A stretch of DNA of 7,430 nucleotides from JAKPQD01 sp029572965. GTDB lineage: Bacteria; Bacteroidota; Bacteroidia; Bacteroidales; DTGW01. The position numbers were made by a program, and so were the translations under genes. Below the pieces are notes generated by a model, which saw only the letters and a list, made by a program, of their open reading frames with translations, searched no databases and was not told the origin of the DNA. Of this stretch, positions 1 through 5,867 are shown one piece after another. Position 1 is the first letter of the stretch; the number at the start of each line of letters is the position of its first letter. The DNA lies in the NCBI GenBank assembly GCA_035374585.1, contig DAOSPF010000115.1, positions 1-7,430 on the forward strand. The letters run 5' to 3'.

Positions 1-27
1 AAAAAAGGCAGCCTCACAGCTGCCTTT
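1..27 (-). terminator. Intrinsic terminator of groESL
   Basis: Bases 4-12 (aaaggcagc) pair perfectly with 19-27 (gctgccttt) around a six-base loop, giving a 9-bp stem. Read on the minus strand, the stem is followed by an unbroken T run to the window edge. It lies 23 bases beyond the groEL stop, as expected for the end of the groES-groEL transcript. The T run may continue outside the window. Confidence 0.9.
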
Positions 28-50
28 ATATTTGGGATTGATGAATTATC

Positions 51-1691
51 TTACATCATGCCGCCCATACCGCCCATTCCCGGAGCGCCACCCATACCAG
101 CGTCTTTCTTATCTTCTGGTTTTTCTACAACCAAACAGTCAGTTGTAAGAATCATACCAGCGATAGAAGAAGCGTTTTCCAACGCTACACGGGCCACTTT
201 AGTTGGGTCGATTACACCTGCAGCAAAAAGGTTTTCGTATTTCTCAAGACGAGCATTATAACCGAAGTCATCTTTTCCTTCTTTTACTTTTTGAGCTATA
301 ACAGCGCCATCCTGGCCAGCGTTAACAGCAATCATACGGAGAGGCTCTTCCAATGCACGTTTTACGATAGCGATACCTGTTGTTTCGTCATCATTGTCAC
401 CTTTGAGGTTGTCTAATGAAGCTATAGAGCGGATGAAGCCAACACCACCACCAGGGATGATACCTTCTTCAACAGCAGCTCGTGTTGCACTAAGAGCGTC
501 GTTTACACGGTCTTTCTTTTCTTTCATTTCAACTTCGGTAGCGGCACCAATGTAAAGAACTGCAACACCACCAGCTAATTTTGCCAAACGTTCCTGAAGT
601 TTTTCGCGGTCGTAGTCGCTGGTTGTATTTTCAATCTGAGCTTTGATCTGAGCTACACGGGCATCAATGTTTTTCTTGTCACCAGCACCGTTAACAACAG
701 TAGTGTTGTCTTTGTCGATAGTAATTTTTTCAGCTTTACCAAGGTCGTTGATTCCAACAGAGTCAAGGCGCATACCTTTTTCTTCGCTGATAACAACACC
801 GCCAGTAAGGACTGCGATATCTTCAAGCATTTCTTTACGACGATCACCGAAACCTGGAGCTTTAACAGCTGCAATACGCAATGAACCGCGGAGTTTGTTA
901 ACAACTAATGTTGCTAATGCTTCGCCATCAACATCTTCAGCAATAATTAAAAGGGGACGGCCGGTTTGAACAACAGCTTCGAGGATAGGAAGCATGTCTT
1001 TCATGGTCGAAATCTTCTTATCATAAATAAGAATATAAGGATTTTCGAGAACAGCCTCCATTTTCTCGGTATCAGTTACGAAATAAGGAGAAATATAACC
1101 ACGGTCGAATTGCATACCTTCAACAACTTTCACTTCTGTGTCAGTCCCTTTGGCTTCTTCAACAGTGATAACGCCTTCTTTCTTCACTTTTGCCATTGCT
1201 TCGGCAATCAGTTTACCTATTGAGCTGTCATTATTAGCCGAAATAGTAGCCACTTGCTCTATTTTCTGGTTGTCTTCGCCAATAACCTTACTTTGTTTTT
1301 TGAGGCTTTCAACAACAGTAGCAACAGCTTTGTCTATACCACGTTTCAAGTCCATAGGGTTTGCTCCGGCTGTAACGTTTTTCAAACCCACAGTAACAAT
1401 TGACTGAGCCAATACTGTAGCAGTAGTTGTTCCATCTCCGGCATCATCGTTGGTTTTTGAAGCAACTTCTTTTACTAATTGGGCTCCAATGTTTTCGATA
1501 TGGTTTGAAAGTTCAATTTCTTTTGCTACTGTAACACCATCTTTGGTTACGTGTGGGTGCCCAAATTTTTTGTCAATTACTACATTACGGCCTTTTGGCC
1601 CAAGTGTAACTTTTACTGCATTTGCAAGTGCATCTACACCTCTAAGCAGCGCCTGACGGGCTTCCAGATCAAAAATGATTTCTTTTGCCAT
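51..1691 (-). CDS. groEL: 60-kDa chaperonin GroEL
   Basis: This is the large chaperonin subunit, which forms a cytoplasmic double ring of 14 subunits and folds proteins in an ATP-driven chamber capped by GroES. The 546-residue length is normal for the family and the protein aligns end to end with bacterial GroEL. Visible hallmarks are GPKGR at residues 31-35, the nucleotide-site motif DGTTT at 86-90 (family Asp87 region), the PGGG glycine cluster near 413-418, and the flexible C-terminal Gly-Met tail (GGMGGMM). The ATG at 1691 gives the standard MAKEI start. It lies 54 bases downstream of groES, forming a two-gene unit, and ends just before an intrinsic terminator. No frameshift or missing catalytic residue is seen. 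Identity is certain from sequence; function is inferred from the family. Confidence 0.99.
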   Translation of the reverse strand: MAKEIIFDLEARQALLRGVDALANAVKVTLGPKGRNVVIDKKFGHPHVTKDGVTVAKEIELSNHIENIGAQLVKEVASKTNDDAGDGTTTATVLAQSIVTVGLKNVTAGANPMDLKRGIDKAVATVVESLKKQSKVIGEDNQKIEQVATISANNDSSIGKLIAEAMAKVKKEGVITVEEAKGTDTEVKVVEGMQFDRGYISPYFVTDTEKMEAVLENPYILIYDKKISTMKDMLPILEAVVQTGRPLLIIAEDVDGEALATLVVNKLRGSLRIAAVKAPGFGDRRKEMLEDIAVLTGGVVISEEKGMRLDSVGINDLGKAEKITIDKDNTTVVNGAGDKKNIDARVAQIKAQIENTTSDYDREKLQERLAKLAGGVAVLYIGAATEVEMKEKKDRVNDALSATRAAVEEGIIPGGGVGFIRSIASLDNLKGDNDDETTGIAIVKRALEEPLRMIAVNAGQDGAVIAQKVKEGKDDFGYNARLEKYENLFAAGVIDPTKVARVALENASSIAGMILTTDCLVVEKPEDKKDAGMGGAPGMGGMGGMM

Positions 1692-1745
1692 GATATAATT
1701 ATGTTTTAGATTGTTATTTTATGATTTGTTATTATAAAATGTCTT

Positions 1746-2024
1746 TTAGATTACTGCTAATACATCGCTTTGACGCATCATTAAGTAATCTTTACCTTCA
1801 ATGCTTATTTCTGTACCTGCATATTTCCCATATAATACTTCGTCTCCAACTTTCAATTCCATAGGCTCGTCTTTAGCGCCTTTACCTACAGCTACTACTT
1901 TACCACGTTGTGGTTTTTCTTTTGCTGTGTCAGGAATGATAATTCCACTTGCGGTTTTTTGTTCGGCAGCCATTGGCTCAACCAATACTCTGTCAGCTAA
2001 AGGTTTAATTTTCAATTCAGACAT
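1746..2024 (-). CDS. groES: 10-kDa co-chaperonin GroES
   Basis: This is the co-chaperonin lid, a heptamer that caps the GroEL ring in an ATP-dependent way. The 92-residue length is typical. It opens with the family signature IKPLADRVLVEP. The mobile loop that contacts GroEL lies around residues 18-34 and contains the hydrophobic tripeptide III (residues 28-30) after Gly27, equivalent to IVL in E. coli. The later GDEVLYGKYAGTEI stretch (about residues 60-73) is also characteristic. The start is the ATG at 2024; no strong Shine-Dalgarno sequence precedes it, as is usual in Bacteroidota. It is first in the groES-groEL unit, about 170 bases downstream of the secG terminator, so it should have its own promoter. 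No CIRCE (HrcA) operator was seen upstream. Confidence 0.98.
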   Translation of the reverse strand: MSELKIKPLADRVLVEPMAAEQKTASGIIIPDTAKEKPQRGKVVAVGKGAKDEPMELKVGDEVLYGKYAGTEISIEGKDYLMMRQSDVLAVI

Positions 2025-2065
2025 AACTTATCTTATTAATGGTTAAACAATATTTAAATTTTGAC

Positions 2066-2109
2066 TTTTGATAAATCACAAATTGTGCCACAACGCTTTT
2101 TTATCAAAA
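2066..2109 (-). promoter_or_regulatory. Compound dyad in the groES leader
   Basis: The 10-base arms ttttgataaa (2066-2075) and tttatcaaaa (2100-2109) are perfect reverse complements separated by 24 bases. Near their centre is an 11-base odd palindrome, ttgtgccacaa (2083-2093). It overlaps a second one, cacaaattgtg (2077-2087), through a shared TTGTG. The block begins 42 bases upstream of the groES ATG, where a promoter, operator or leader hairpin would lie. A regulatory role is an inference; no known operator was recognised. Upstream, TTGACA (2124-2129, minus strand) lies 17 bases from TGATAA (2101-2106), but no perfect TAnnTTTG box was found. Confidence 0.35.
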
Positions 2110-2195
2110 AAGGCAAAATAAACTGTCAAAATTTCAGATTTTAAAAAAAAAGACAGAATTAATCTGACAATATTTTCAATTTTAAACTAAGTAAT

Positions 2196-2224
2196 AAAAA
2201 AAAGACGGGCTCAAAACCCGTCTT
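2196..2224 (-). terminator. Intrinsic terminator of the secG operon
   Basis: Bases 2202-2209 (aagacggg) pair perfectly with 2217-2224 (cccgtctt) around a seven-base loop. On the minus strand the stem is followed directly by a run of eight T residues. It sits 6 bases past the secG stop codon and separates the envelope operon from groES-groEL. Confidence 0.93.
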
Positions 2225-2230
2225 CTATTA

Positions 2231-2578
2231 TTATTTCTTTTCTTCGTTCTGCTGCTGTGGCATTTGTGCAGGCGCCGATTTGGGAATGTTTGGCACTGCA
2301 TTGGGGTTTATGGCATTTTTCACCTCATCCTGTAACATTGATTTTTCTACAGTTTCTGTATGCCTTGTCATCACAATATTGATAATTACACAAAATAAAA
2401 GCAACGTCCCGGCAAGAACCCATGTTGCTTTTTCAAGAAAATCAGCTGTTTTACGAACTCCCATCACCTGGCTTCCTGTAAAATTAGCTGCAAGTCCGCC
2501 TCCTTTTGAATTTTGGAGCAATACAATGAGGATAAGCAAAACGCAAACTATAAAGATGAAAATGTATGCAATTGTCAT
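2231..2578 (-). CDS. secG: Preprotein translocase subunit SecG
   Basis: SecG is the small inner-membrane partner of SecY and SecE that assists SecA-driven protein export. The 115-residue protein has the family layout. There is a first membrane helix at about residues 3-21, then the conserved cytoplasmic stretch beginning LLQNSKGGGL (about 20-29) and continuing through FTGS, and a second membrane helix at about 53-71. A roughly 40-residue charged and Gln/Pro-rich tail follows; tails of this kind are common in Bacteroidota SecG. The ATG start at 2578 lies 11 bases after the stop of the TPR-like gene, so the genes are probably co-transcribed. It is the last gene before a strong terminator. Family assignment is by sequence pattern and supported by gene order. 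Confidence 0.93.
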   Translation of the reverse strand: MTIAYIFIFIVCVLLILIVLLQNSKGGGLAANFTGSQVMGVRKTADFLEKATWVLAGTLLLFCVIINIVMTRHTETVEKSMLQDEVKNAINPNAVPNIPKSAPAQMPQQQNEEKK

Positions 2579-2589
2579 GATAAAATATT

Positions 2590-3582
2590 TTATTGATTAT
2601 TCATTAATTTCTTTATCTCAAAAATTTGGTTGGCAAAGTAAGTACTTTTTTCGGGAAATTTCAAACTTAATTTTGAATATGTGTCTATCGCTTTTTGATA
2701 ATTCTTTTGACGGACAAATATTTTGGCCAGCGTCTCAGTCATAAAATCATCATGTTCTTCTACGCTATTTGTCGAAATATCATATTCAACAAATTCTTCT
2801 ACTTGCTTTGGCCTGATTTTTGGCATATCTGCTAAAAATTTGTCAATCAGGTCAGGTTCAGGCCCTGTAATTTCTGATTGGCCTGTTACTCCATCTTCCG
2901 GGCCCCCAATGTCCAAACTTATATTTTCTGATAAATCATTTTTATTGTTAGCTTTTTCAGGACTAAATCTCAATGCGGAATTGTCTGTTTTTTTTTCAAA
3001 AAACTCAAACCCAACACCTCTAACATCTTGCTTAATCTGTTCATCTTCAATGATAAGTATAGATTGGTCTATTCTTTCTGTGTCCAAAATATCATTTTCA
3101 ATTGCAAAATCAACAGTAGCAACATCTTTAGGCCTGATTATTTCAATACTTTCATCAAGTTCAAAAGTAATTTCAGGCAGTAAACGTTGCTCAAATCCAG
3201 TTTCTGTTTTTCCTGAAATTTGTTGCGAAACGGCATCGGCAATAGCATCACTCAAAAACTCCTTCTCTTCCTTTCGTATCGAGGGCTCAGCTGGTTCTAT
3301 CCCACTATTTTCAACAGGTTTTTCTGTCAATATTGTCTTAGCATGAGATAAATTGATATATTTAAAGAGATGTTTACGATTTGAAACATGAACAACAGCT
3401 TTTTTCAACAGGTTAGCATATTCAGCTTCATCTTTCTCTTTGTAATACCTGAGTAACAAAAAATAGATTGGCTGAAAGTATGGATACTGGTTTAGAATAC
3501 AATTCAAACTTTCAACATCAACGGCTTCTAAAGCTTTTACATTATTCAATAGTGATAATATGTCCTCTTTGTTGAGCTCCAT
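2590..3582 (-). CDS. TPR-like protein of the lptE-secG operon
   Basis: Product of unknown function, 330 residues, probably cytoplasmic because no signal peptide or membrane helix is seen. The N-terminal ~85 residues are helical and TPR-like (for example PYFQPIYFLLLRYY at 34-47). Residues ~90-275 are acidic, low in complexity and probably disordered. Within them is a short hydrophobic motif, LIDKFLADMPKIRPK (245-259), which I recall as recurring in Bacteroidota relatives. The last ~45 residues form one convincing TPR, with ETLAKIFVRQKNYQKAIDTYSKL followed by FPEKSTYFANQI. TPRs normally bind other proteins, so an adaptor or assembly role is plausible but inferred. It starts 3 bases after the lptE stop and lies just before secG, an arrangement I recall as conserved in Bacteroidota. 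Confidence 0.8.
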   Translation of the reverse strand: MELNKEDILSLLNNVKALEAVDVESLNCILNQYPYFQPIYFLLLRYYKEKDEAEYANLLKKAVVHVSNRKHLFKYINLSHAKTILTEKPVENSGIEPAEPSIRKEEKEFLSDAIADAVSQQISGKTETGFEQRLLPEITFELDESIEIIRPKDVATVDFAIENDILDTERIDQSILIIEDEQIKQDVRGVGFEFFEKKTDNSALRFSPEKANNKNDLSENISLDIGGPEDGVTGQSEITGPEPDLIDKFLADMPKIRPKQVEEFVEYDISTNSVEEHDDFMTETLAKIFVRQKNYQKAIDTYSKLSLKFPEKSTYFANQIFEIKKLMNNQ

Positions 3583-3585
3583 AGT

Positions 3586-4119
3586 TTACCAGTTTGTAAA
3601 TGCTTTATTGAAAATATCTTCGGCAAGGTTATCAAGAATTATCGGGAACAACCTGTTTTCTGCAGACTCCAACGACTCGCCGCTACTAACATCGTAGTCC
3701 TCGTACCTCGAAAATGACGATGAAAAATTGTATTGTGGTTCAACAGTATTGACAAACTTCACATTGACAGTTACTTTTAACCGCTCTTTTGTAACCTTGT
3801 CGCTCGATTGTAAAGCCTGTGTTTCAACAGTGTAGCCAGTTATCTCGCCTTCAAAGCTAACATCGCCGCCATCTGTAACAAAGTATAGTTTAGTATTTTG
3901 CTCTATCTTTTCACGCAATTTATTAGTCAGGTCGTAGGCCATGGTGGCTCGTACTGTTCCGCCCCTGTTTTGAAAAGTTGAAATAGATACTGTCTTTACA
4001 TCGGGAGATATTGAAGCCCCGCTGGTAGAGTATTTTACCGTAAAGCATGATTGCACAACAAGCATAATTGCTGCAAAAACAATAAGTAAAAATCTATATT
4101 TTTTTTCAAAAGGCCTCAT
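3586..4119 (-). CDS. lptE: LPS-assembly lipoprotein LptE
   Basis: LptE is an outer-membrane lipoprotein that plugs the LptD barrel and helps deliver lipopolysaccharide to the cell surface. The 177-residue protein has a basic N-terminus, a hydrophobic segment at residues 10-22 and a lipobox VQSC with the acylated Cys at residue 25. Next comes CFTVKYSTSGASI and the segment KTVSISTFQNRGG, typical of Bacteroidota LptE. The mature domain of mixed strands and helices ends in a helix (ENRLFPIILDNLAEDIFNKAF). The ATG at 4119 overlaps the stop of the upstream regulator as ATGA, implying translational coupling, and the TPR gene follows after 3 bases. Family members are divergent in sequence; the call rests on lipoprotein type, size, motif and gene order. 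Confidence 0.85.
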   Translation of the reverse strand: MRPFEKKYRFLLIVFAAIMLVVQSCFTVKYSTSGASISPDVKTVSISTFQNRGGTVRATMAYDLTNKLREKIEQNTKLYFVTDGGDVSFEGEITGYTVETQALQSSDKVTKERLKVTVNVKFVNTVEPQYNFSSSFSRYEDYDVSSGESLESAENRLFPIILDNLAEDIFNKAFTNW

Positions 4120-5339
4120 TCCATGTTATATTCTTTAATCTTTCTGTATAATGTCCTTTCCGAAATACCCAGTTCGTCGGCAGCAAGTTTGCGTTTCCCT
4201 CCATGTTTTTCAAGGGCTTTTTTGATTAGCTCTTTTTCTTTCTCTTGTAATGAAAGGGTTTCTTCAATGACCTCTTGCGTTTCTTCAATGACCGGACTGG
4301 TTTTCTTAATATCATAGGTTTTAACAAAAGAATTAGTATCAAAATCAAGGTTCTTAAAAACACTACTCTTGTCTTTGCTGTTATCAAAGGGGTGTTCCTC
4401 GTTAAAAGGCCTGTTGTGCGTCAATTCAAATACAGTCTTTTTCAATTCGTGCAAATCTGCCTTCATATCAAAAAGTATTTTGTACAGAATTTCACGTTCT
4501 GAAGCAAACGAGCTGTCAGGCTCATTTCTTTTAAACAACATCGGGAGCCGCTCACTTTGATAATCTGGCAGGTACAATCTTAAAGTGGTTTCATCAATTA
4601 CCCTTTTTTTCTCAATGATAGAAATCTGCTCGGCTATGTTTTTCAATTGACGTACATTGCCAGGCCAAGTGTATGTTTCTAAAACCTTTACAGCCTCAGG
4701 TTCAAGACTTATAGCAGGCATACGATACTTTTCGGCAAAGTCAGCCGCAAATTTTTTAAACAGCAAATGAATATCTTCTGCTCGCTGGTTTAAAGGCGGA
4801 ACAAATATGGGAACTGTATTTAACCTGTAATACAAGTCTTCTCGAAACTTGCCATTATCAATAGCTTTAGGGATATCTACATTCGTGGCCGCTACAACAC
4901 GTACATTGGTCTTTTGAACTTTCGATGAACCTACTTTCAAAAATTCGCCGGTTTCAAGCACCCTCAAAAGTCGGACCTGTGTGGACAATGGCAACTCTGC
5001 CACTTCATCAAGAAAAATGGTTCCTCCGTTGGCTACTTCAAAATACCCTTTGCGGCTTTCGTGCGCCCCTGTAAAAGAGCCCTTTTCATGCCCAAAAAGC
5101 TCAGAGTCAATAGTACCCTCAGGTATTGCACCACAGTTTACAGCAATATACTGGCCATGCTTGCGTGCACTAAACGAATGGATGATTTGCGGAAAAACCT
5201 CTTTACCTGCACCACTGGGACCTGTTATAAGCACCGACAAATCAGTAGGCGCAACCTGCCTTGCAATATCAATGGCCCTGTTAAGGGCATTGTTATTGCC
5301 TATTATCCCAAACCGCTGCTTTATTGATGTAACATCCAT
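4116..5339 (-). CDS. Sigma-54-type AAA+ transcriptional activator without receiver domain
   Basis: This is an enhancer-binding-type activator that should use ATP to open promoters bound by sigma-54 RNA polymerase. In the 407-residue form, the AAA+ domain starts almost at once. Walker A is GPSGAGKE (40-47), the sigma-54-contact loop is GSFTGA (87-92, a Ser variant of GAFTGA), Walker B is GGTIFLDE (105-112), FREDLYYRL is at 165-173 and WPGNVRQL at 225-232. A linker of about 130 residues follows, then a Fis-type helix-turn-helix at 368-407 (GGKRKLAADELGISERTLYRKI). There is no N-terminal receiver, GAF or PAS domain. I chose the ATG at 5339; the longer frame begins with TTG at 5381 and adds 14 residues that look like translated promoter DNA. 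It is the first gene of the lptE-TPR-secG operon and overlaps lptE by 4 bases. Its target genes and signal are unknown. Confidence 0.93.
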   Translation of the reverse strand: MDVTSIKQRFGIIGNNNALNRAIDIARQVAPTDLSVLITGPSGAGKEVFPQIIHSFSARKHGQYIAVNCGAIPEGTIDSELFGHEKGSFTGAHESRKGYFEVANGGTIFLDEVAELPLSTQVRLLRVLETGEFLKVGSSKVQKTNVRVVAATNVDIPKAIDNGKFREDLYYRLNTVPIFVPPLNQRAEDIHLLFKKFAADFAEKYRMPAISLEPEAVKVLETYTWPGNVRQLKNIAEQISIIEKKRVIDETTLRLYLPDYQSERLPMLFKRNEPDSSFASEREILYKILFDMKADLHELKKTVFELTHNRPFNEEHPFDNSKDKSSVFKNLDFDTNSFVKTYDIKKTSPVIEETQEVIEETLSLQEKEKELIKKALEKHGGKRKLAADELGISERTLYRKIKEYNME

Positions 5340-5357
5340 GTTTTCAAAAATAACTGA

Positions 5358-5396
5358 CAAAATTAACCTTAATGCTGACAAAATTGCAATTTTATC
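5358..5396 (-). promoter_or_regulatory. Predicted promoter and operator of the AAA+ regulator operon
   Basis: On the minus strand, bases 5365-5358 read TAATTTTG, a full match to the Bacteroidota -7 box TAnnTTTG. A TTG at 5389-5387 lies 21 bases upstream, where the -33 element is expected. The -33 region sits inside a 14-base perfect palindrome, aaaattgcaatttt (5380-5393), which extends to 20 bases with one mismatched pair (5377-5396). The 11-base word ctgacaaaatt occurs twice here (5354-5364 and 5375-5385) exactly 21 bases apart. Box match and position are seen in sequence; promoter activity and operator function are inferred. Confidence 0.55.
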
Positions 5397-5480
5397 GGCA
5401 TTTTTAATTTAATCGTGAAACTTGATTTTGAAAAATGACCTAATAGCCTCTTATTCCTTCCTTTAGCCTTTGCCTTTCTT

Positions 5481-5696
5481 TTATTTTACTTCTTCAAAAT
5501 CAACATAATCACCGTCATCTTTATTAAACCGTTTCTTCTTAGAATTATTTTCAACAGTAGTATTATCAAAATAATGATAATCACCTTTTGATTTTTTGTG
5601 ATTGTCGCTCCTGAAAATGTGTATAAGACGCAAAATAGCTTTTATTAGTGTATAAGCAAGAAAAAATATAAAAAGGAGAAGAAAAAATTTTTTCAT
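5481..5696 (-). CDS. Small membrane-anchored protein, probably DUF4834 family
   Basis: A 71-residue protein of unknown function. It has a single hydrophobic helix at about residues 3-20 (FFLLLFIFFLAYTLIKAI), then a basic stretch (RLIHIFRSDNHKKSK). A hydrophilic tail ends in KKKRFNKDDGDYVDFEEVK. An N-terminal membrane anchor with a short charged tail closing on an acidic D/E-Y-V-D-F/Y-E-E motif resembles what I remember of DUF4834, a Bacteroidota family without known role; this needs a profile search. I chose the ATG at 5696: the longer frame starts with TTG at 5720, and that TTG is part of the predicted -7 box, so it cannot be in the transcript. The gene is divergent from pfkA and lies 141 bases upstream of the AAA+ regulator on the same strand. 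Confidence 0.75.
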   Translation of the reverse strand: MKKFFLLLFIFFLAYTLIKAILRLIHIFRSDNHKKSKGDYHYFDNTTVENNSKKKRFNKDDGDYVDFEEVK

Positions 5697-5717
5697 CCGT
5701 TTTGTAAAATTTTTTGA

Positions 5718-5725
5718 CAAAATTA
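5718..5725 (-). promoter_or_regulatory. Predicted -7 box of the small membrane protein gene
   Basis: The minus strand reads TAATTTTG here, a full match to TAnnTTTG, 21 bases ahead of the chosen ATG. The 11-base word tgacaaaatta (5715-5725) is identical to that at the AAA+ regulator promoter (5355-5365). No good -33 TTTG was seen at the expected distance, so this is a half-supported promoter. Confidence 0.45.
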
Positions 5726-5867
5726 CGTTTTTTCCACGCTTTATATGTGTAGATATTTTAAAAAAGAAGTTTTAATAAACCTTAAAAAATACATTTAGAT
5801 CAACAAAAAGCATTAATTTTATAGCATTCGTATTTGCATTTACTCAACATAAAAAAATATACATAGC

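Noticed and set aside
653..904. Minus-strand 83-codon frame inside groEL
   Set aside because: It is an alternate frame of groEL with a Leu/Lys/Thr-rich, low-complexity translation.
58..1656. Several plus-strand open frames of 67-100 codons across groEL
   Set aside because: They are antisense shadows of a full-length, intact groEL and have no recognisable domains or start signals.
2280..3346. Plus-strand frames of 154 and 207 codons opposite secG and the TPR gene
   Set aside because: The opposite strand encodes proteins that fit known families and operon spacing; the plus-strand translations are Ser/Ile-rich and look like shadows.
5340..5381. Fourteen-residue N-terminal extension of the AAA+ regulator starting at TTG 5381
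   Set aside because: The extension overlaps the predicted -7 box and direct repeats, its start is TTG, and the ATG at 5339 begins right before the conserved domain.
5697..5720. Eight-residue extension of the small membrane protein starting at TTG 5720
   Set aside because: That TTG is the end of the predicted TAATTTTG box; the ATG at 5696 gives a normal MKKFF membrane-anchor start.
5822..5839. TTGCAT upstream of the phosphofructokinase as a sigma-54 -12 element
   Set aside because: The -24 half at the correct spacing does not contain GG, so the pair does not form a sigma-54 promoter.
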